NCBI GenBank assembly: GCA_002305125.1
Contig: DBQG01000029.1
Coordinates: 1-13,857, forward strand
From: Patescibacteria group bacterium UBA1400
Lineage (GTDB): Bacteria > Patescibacteriota > Microgenomatia > UBA1400
DNA: 13,857 bases
Direction of reading: 5' to 3'
The translations under genes were made by a program, and so were the position numbers. Positions within the stretch are counted from its first letter, which is position 1, and the number at the start of each line of letters is the position of its first letter. This document shows, piece after piece, positions 12,775 through 13,857 of this stretch. The notes beneath the pieces were generated by a model that worked only from the letters and a program-made list of their open reading frames with translations, searched no databases and had not been told where the DNA came from.

Positions 12775-12803
12775 ATCTTAACTTAAATTTCCAGTTTAAT
12801 CAA
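12775..12803 (-). promoter_or_regulatory. Promoter of the TPP riboswitch transcript
   Basis: TTGATT (12803-12798), a 17-base spacer and TAAGAT (12780-12775). The predicted start, near 12768, is one base before the first base of P1, which supports this choice. The promoter lies just after the copper ATPase stop codon. Confidence 0.75.
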
Positions 12804-12825
12804 AACAACTACCTAAGCTACCGAC

Positions 12826-13857
12826 TTATAACCCTTTATAACGTTTCATCAGCAGGGAGTTAGTTACCACACTGACTGAAGAAAAAGCCATGGCTGCAGC
12901 GGCAATGGTAGGACTTAATAAGGCTCCTGTTAAAGGATACAAAACACCTGCAGCAATAGGGATTCCCAATAGGTTATAGATAAAAGCCCAGAATAAATTC
13001 TGCTTTATCTTTTTGAAAGTAAAACTCGAAAGCTCAATGGCAGAGGAAACCTTGCGCAGATCATTTTGAACCAAAATTATTTCCCCTGTTTCCATAGCAA
13101 TATCCGTACCAGAACTTAAGACAATACCTAAATCTGACTGAGCCAGGGCCGGAGCATCATTAATTCCGTCTCCGACAAAACTTACTTTGTATTGCTGCTG
13201 CAATTTTTTTATTTCCTGAGCTTTTTCCTGAGGCAAAACTTGAGCCAAAACCCTAGTTATATTTACCTTATCTGCAATAGCCCGAGCCACTCTTTTATTA
13301 TCCCCGGTAATAATAGCTGTTTTTTTACCCATTTTATGTAAATCAGCAATTGCCTCAGCAGCGTGTTTTTTTAAAGTATCGGCAATGGCAATCAACCCCA
13401 ATGTTTCTTCACCCCAGGCAATCACTACCACTGTTTGACCTTCTTTTTCCCAGGCTTTTATCTTTTTAGTAGCTACTTTTCCTGCTACTACTCCCTGTTC
13501 CTGCAGCAACCTTTGAGTACCCACTAAAACCTGCCTGCCTAAAACTAAAGCTTTTATTCCTTTTCCCGGTAAAACTTTAAACCCTTCAACCGGTAATATT
13601 TTTAACCTGTCTTTTTTGGCTCTAAAAACAATGGCTTTAGCTAAGGGATGCTCGGAGTTGGCCTCCACTGAAGCTGCCAGCTGCAACAGTTTCTTTTCAT
13701 CCTTTACTAAACTAAGCATTTTTGTTACCTCAGGCTCACCCTTAGTCAAAGTTCCGGTTTTATCAAAAACAATAAGGTCTATCTTTTTAGCTGCTTCCAG
13801 AGCTTTGCTGCTTTTAATTAAAATACCTCTTTGGGCGGCCAGGCTGGTTCCCATCAC
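12826..13857 (-). CDS. copA: P1B-type copper-transporting ATPase, CopA-like (C-terminal part)
   Basis: The enzyme exports Cu+ using ATP. Only the C-terminal 343 residues or so are in the window; the frame continues beyond the right edge, so metal-binding and first membrane domains are missing. Visible in order are MGTSLAAQRGILIK, the phosphorylation motif DKTGTLT (about 32-38), the P1B signature SEHPLAKAIV, an actuator-independent nucleotide-binding domain, TGDNKRVA and the hinge GDGINDAPALAQSDLGI. Two last membrane helices follow. Their metal-site residues mark the Cu+ group P1B-1: YN with Pro five later (YNLLGIP) in the seventh helix, and MAFSSVSVVTNS (Met with SS) in the eighth. The stop is 12826. 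The next gene starts under its own riboswitch promoter, so the two are separate transcripts. Confidence 0.93.
   Translation of the reverse strand: MMGTSLAAQRGILIKSSKALEAAKKIDLIVFDKTGTLTKGEPEVTKMLSLVKDEKKLLQLAASVEANSEHPLAKAIVFRAKKDRLKILPVEGFKVLPGKGIKALVLGRQVLVGTQRLLQEQGVVAGKVATKKIKAWEKEGQTVVVIAWGEETLGLIAIADTLKKHAAEAIADLHKMGKKTAIITGDNKRVARAIADKVNITRVLAQVLPQEKAQEIKKLQQQYKVSFVGDGINDAPALAQSDLGIVLSSGTDIAMETGEIILVQNDLRKVSSAIELSSFTFKKIKQNLFWAFIYNLLGIPIAAGVLYPLTGALLSPTIAAAAMAFSSVSVVTNSLLMKRYKGL

Noticed and set aside
1..13857. Mobile elements, CRISPR arrays, toxin-antitoxin pairs or phage genes
   Set aside because: No transposase or phage signature, no regular spaced repeats beyond the two 17-mers, and no small toxin-like pair were seen.

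Overview
The window is AT-rich and reads as compact bacterial chromosome: 14 complete protein genes, two protein genes cut by the window edges, one tRNA and three unusually legible regulatory regions. Short gaps, a small divergent YidC-like protein, a short SPFH protein, an archaeal-type triosephosphate isomerase and many starts without a Shine-Dalgarno sequence suggest a Candidate Phyla Radiation (Patescibacteria) bacterium or a relative near Chloroflexota. This placement is an inference of moderate to low confidence. TAA is the usual stop and nothing indicates codon reassignment. No mobile element, CRISPR array, phage gene or origin was seen.

Left part (1-1800). A gene running off the left edge (minus strand, start at 593) lies behind a complete T-box riboswitch with its own promoter, a specifier loop that reads AAG (Lys), a canonical antiterminator and an intrinsic terminator. 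Next come greA (minus) and, divergently, tRNA-Glu(CTC). Both have clear sigma70-type promoters.

Middle part (1860-9830). Minus-strand genes encode a membrane-anchored beta-propeller protein, an EamA/DMT transporter, a Nudix hydrolase and an unrecognised protein. A plus-strand pair encodes a YidC/Oxa1-like insertase with Asp where the family has its groove Arg, and a short SPFH/band-7 protein. Convergent to these is lon, whose promoter is overlaid by a 27-base inverted repeat resembling the HrcA/CIRCE operator. Upstream of lon lies a likely three-gene run: triosephosphate isomerase, D-aminoacyl-tRNA deacylase and a YkuD L,D-transpeptidase.

Right part (11030-13857). A near-consensus TPP riboswitch with a terminator ending exactly at the start codon controls a tight run of a Nudix-fold protein with a degenerate Nudix box, a canonical Nudix hydrolase and a HAD-fold protein with Thr at the usual Asp+2 position. 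None is a standard thiamine gene, so this is the best candidate here for an undescribed system, perhaps TPP-responsive salvage or repair of thiamine-type phosphate esters. The right edge cuts a P1B-type (CopA-like) copper ATPase.

Two themes recur. Metabolite or tRNA sensing RNAs control genes outside their textbook regulons, and several promoters sit so close to start codons that the mRNAs should be leaderless or nearly so.
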